A DNA stretch of 52,403 bases from Pseudozobellia thermophila (GTDB taxonomy: Bacteria; Bacteroidota; Bacteroidia; Flavobacteriales; Flavobacteriaceae), in contig NZ_FQYU01000015.1 of NCBI RefSeq assembly GCF_900141855.1, forward strand, positions 1 to 52,403. Direction: 5' to 3'. Below the pieces are notes generated by a model. It was given only the letters and a program-made list of their open reading frames with translations, did no database searches and had not been told where the DNA came from. The translations under genes and the position numbers were made by a program. Shown here one piece after another: positions 50,834-52,403 of this stretch (the stretch's first letter is position 1; each line of letters starts with the position of its first letter).

Positions 50834-51041
50834 AATGTGTTATCCCCTCCGTATACGAAACGTAGCGTGTTAAAAAGACATTATCGTTTCGGATGATACA
50901 CGAGCCGAATTTTTTAATTTTCTTTTACCTTATTTTCTGAAAAAGCCAAATTAAAAAAATTGGCGGTCTTTGCAAATAATTACAAACTATTGGGTTTAGC
51001 ACTTATTAGCTATGTTTTATACACCGTGGTGTACACTGGGC
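50834..51041 (-). other. Structured AT-rich spacer between the two cassette-like genes
   Basis: About 210 bp without a gene. GTATACGAAACG (50852-50863) pairs partly with CGTTTCGGATGATAC (50886-50900). TACACC-gt-GGTGTA at 51020-51033 is a 14-bp palindrome just after the next gene's stop. On the minus strand AGTGCTAAACC near 51000 matches the text inside attC-like copy A1 at 399-409. Confidence 0.45.
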
Positions 51042-51839
51042 TTATTTTTCTTTTTTGTCATTGTTAAAGAGCTTTAACTGTTGGTTTTCTGCTTCTTTTT
51101 TCTTTCGATATTTTTTTCCTTGAGGTGTTTCTTCCACAGTATTTTCATAATGCTTTTTAAGAACGGTTAATACCGAATACGAGGAAGTGTAAATTTCTCC
51201 AACCTCATTAATTTTTCTGGATTTTTCTAAAATACAATCTATAAATGTTCCATTCTTAAATTCAATTCCTTCTGCGATTACAGACTGTTTAAAAACTTTA
51301 TCTTTCATATAAAAGTCTATCGGTTCTCCAGATTTACCATAAACTCCTTTCCATTTATATTTTCCTTTTTTCAGAACAGGCGAAATTATCTCAATAGTTG
51401 CATTTTCATCAATTTCAGATTCTAAATCATCACTTTCAATAACAAATTTATCAAAGTCAGTTCTCGAGATAAATTTAGGTTCTTCAATTTTAGTCTTATT
51501 CTCAGATAGTTTAGATGTTGATATTTTTTTGACCTTAGGATAATTATAAAGTTGTTTATAATAATTTGATAAATGCTTTAGTATTTTGGGATTACTATCA
51601 ATTATCAAGTTGAGATTTTCAATTGTTATTTGCTCTGGTTCTTTCTGTTTTAATTCTTTTTTTAAGGTTTTAATATTTAGTTTTCTTTCTTCAATGCTTA
51701 GTTTCAAATCTTTTTGCTCCAATTTTGATTTTCTCAAAGGAACTCTTGATAGAACTTGGGATAAACCAGTTAGAAGTAAAGTAATTTGAGCAACGTTGTC
51801 GGCAAGAAAAGTCCATAATTCAGTCTGTAGATACCCCAA
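51042..51839 (-). CDS. Hypothetical protein, 5' end altered by the IS3 element
   Basis: 265 codons open from a TTG at 51839. It starts with a membrane-like segment (ELWTFLADNVAQITLLLTGLSQVLS), then a charged coiled coil (KSKLEQKDLKLSIEERKLNIKTLKKELKQKEPEQ). A beta-rich part follows (IEIISPVLKKGKYKWKGVYG; PIDFYMKDKVFKQSVIAEGI; FKNGTFIDCILEKSRKINEVGEIYTSSYSVLTV), and a basic tail closes it. I do not know the family. The first few codons coincide with the end of the IS3 element, so the native start was probably lost. Confidence 0.6.
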   Translation of the reverse strand: MGYLQTELWTFLADNVAQITLLLTGLSQVLSRVPLRKSKLEQKDLKLSIEERKLNIKTLKKELKQKEPEQITIENLNLIIDSNPKILKHLSNYYKQLYNYPKVKKISTSKLSENKTKIEEPKFISRTDFDKFVIESDDLESEIDENATIEIISPVLKKGKYKWKGVYGKSGEPIDFYMKDKVFKQSVIAEGIEFKNGTFIDCILEKSRKINEVGEIYTSSYSVLTVLKKHYENTVEETPQGKKYRKKKEAENQQLKLFNNDKKEK

Positions 51840-51878
51840 ATTTTAGGACAGTAAGTTTAATTATTAAATTTACTGAAT

Positions 51879-52154
51879 ATGACACGAAGAAAATTCACAT
51901 CGAAATTCAAGACCAAGGTAGTATTGGAAGCCTTGAAAGAGCGGCATAGCCTTGCCGAACTGGCCCAGAAACACGGGATACATCCCACCCAGATCAGTAG
52001 TTGGAAGCGGGATTTTCTTTCGGGAGCCGAACAGGTTTTCGAAAAAGGGAAGACCGATAAACGTAGTGAGGCCGAGAAAAAGAACGATCAATTGCTCAAG
52101 ACCATCGGGGAGTTAAAGGTCGAGAACGATTTTTTAAAGGACGCCTTGCGCTAA
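51879..52154 (+). CDS. IS3-family OrfA (helix-turn-helix protein)
   Basis: 91 residues. RRKFTSKFKTKVVLEALKER, SLAELAQKHGIHPTQISSWKRDFLSG is the DNA-binding transposase_8 fold. KKNDQLLKTIGELKVENDFLKDAL is the leucine-zipper-like end. It should bind the element ends and, through a -1 frameshift near its end, form the OrfAB transposase. Confidence 0.95.
   Translation: MTRRKFTSKFKTKVVLEALKERHSLAELAQKHGIHPTQISSWKRDFLSGAEQVFEKGKTDKRSEAEKKNDQLLKTIGELKVENDFLKDALR
52130..52136 (+). promoter_or_regulatory. Candidate -1 frameshift heptamer (T TTT TTA)
   Basis: In the OrfA frame the codons GAT TTT TTA give the slippery pattern X XXY YYZ. After a -1 slip the frame stays open (KGRLALRPLAERRKMVRKGH) and enters OrfB. 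Confidence 0.5.
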
Positions 52155-52177
52155 GGCCTTTGGCCGAAAGAAGAAAA

Positions 52178-52403
52178 ATGGTACGCAAGGGCCATTCCAA
52201 ACTGAGCATATCGGCACAGTGCCGTAGTCTAGGAATCCACCGATCAGGACTTTATTACAGACCGAGAGGGGAAACGGAACTGAACCTGGAACTGATGCGG
52301 CTTATGGACGAGCATTACCTGTACCACCCCGAGAAGGGCGCCAAGCGCATGCACGTTTGGCTTACCCGTGACAAAGGGTACAAGGTAAGCAGGAACCGTA
52401 TCG
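52178..52403 (+). CDS. IS3-family OrfB transposase, N-terminal part
   Basis: From the ATG at 52178 the frame reads MVRKGHSKLSISAQCRSLGI, HRSGLYYRPRGE and LNLELMRLMDEHYLYHPEKG, AKRMHVWLTRDKGY. This is the HTH_21 region that precedes the DDE integrase core of IS3 transposases. It is -1 relative to OrfA and is cut by the window edge, so the catalytic triad is not visible. Confidence 0.9.
   Translation, partial: MVRKGHSKLSISAQCRSLGIHRSGLYYRPRGETELNLELMRLMDEHYLYHPEKGAKRMHVWLTRDKGYKVSRNRI

Larger units (their letters stand above)
51834..52403 (+). mobile_element. IS3-family insertion sequence, left part
   Basis: Begins at about 51834 (CCCCAAATTTTAGGACAGTAA, the probable left terminal repeat) and runs off the window. 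It carries a first reading frame with a transposase_8 helix-turn-helix and the start of a second, DDE-type frame in the -1 register. Confidence 0.85.

Overview
The window looks like a whole contig from a marine-type member of the Flavobacteriaceae (Bacteroidota). It starts inside an IS110-type transposase and ends inside an IS3-type element, as contigs broken at repeats often do. Support for the assignment: promoters of the Bacteroidota type (TAnnTTTG -7 boxes), few Shine-Dalgarno sites, and many lipoproteins and signal peptides. The families are also typical, for example DUF3592, YceI, YgiQ, PLP-type histidine decarboxylase and YwqK. I cannot name the genus.

Left accessory region (1-7050): a truncated IS110 transposase, then an AT-rich run of small genes all on the + strand. 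These are a cupin, a broken DUF1801 gene, a YwqK-type protein, DUF418, a Crp-like regulator and an isoprenylcysteine methyltransferase-like protein. Between them lie long imperfect palindromes that resemble integron attC sites, plus two copies of a GC-rich ~275-bp repeat. This reads as a cassette array without an integrase. It is followed by a tightly coupled pair, TcmP and a DUF5131 three-Cys protein. A ~45-bp sequence lies upstream of that pair and recurs at 25040 upstream of a second AT-rich gene, a uracil-DNA-glycosylase-like protein.

Central region (7200-25000): higher GC, mostly ordinary chromosomal genes. It includes an endonuclease V gene with an in-frame stop that removes a catalytic His. 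A run of immunity-like and DUF3592 genes surrounds an ATP-grasp enzyme. Then come a thioredoxin-reductase-like flavoprotein, a histidine kinase, a zinc deacylase, a TetR/SDR pair with matching operators, YgiQ, an RluA-type pseudouridine synthase and YgiD.

Redox and envelope region (26366-39765): a minus-strand YceI/outer-membrane-barrel/YceI operon, a BASS transporter, and a lipoprotein/YHYH/short-redoxin-tail operon. Next is a six-gene operon: ArsR, small thioredoxin, OsmC, permease, a secreted acetolactate-decarboxylase/FmdE fusion, and a zinc alcohol dehydrogenase. A peroxiredoxin follows. The YceI operon and the ArsR operon each carry a Crp/Fnr-like palindrome centred about 42 bp upstream of the predicted transcription start. 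This suggests one shared activator, and this detoxification-like operon is one of the more interesting parts of the window.

Right region (40000-52403): a hypothetical gene, a MoaF-like exported protein, an NTF2-like lipoprotein, histidine decarboxylase divergent from an Lrp regulator, a hydrolase lipoprotein, AraC, an S41 peptidase, HxlR divergent from a VOC protein, and an exported methyltransferase. These are followed by a permease remnant and a second AT-rich cassette-like segment (50148-51839), which the IS3 element cuts.
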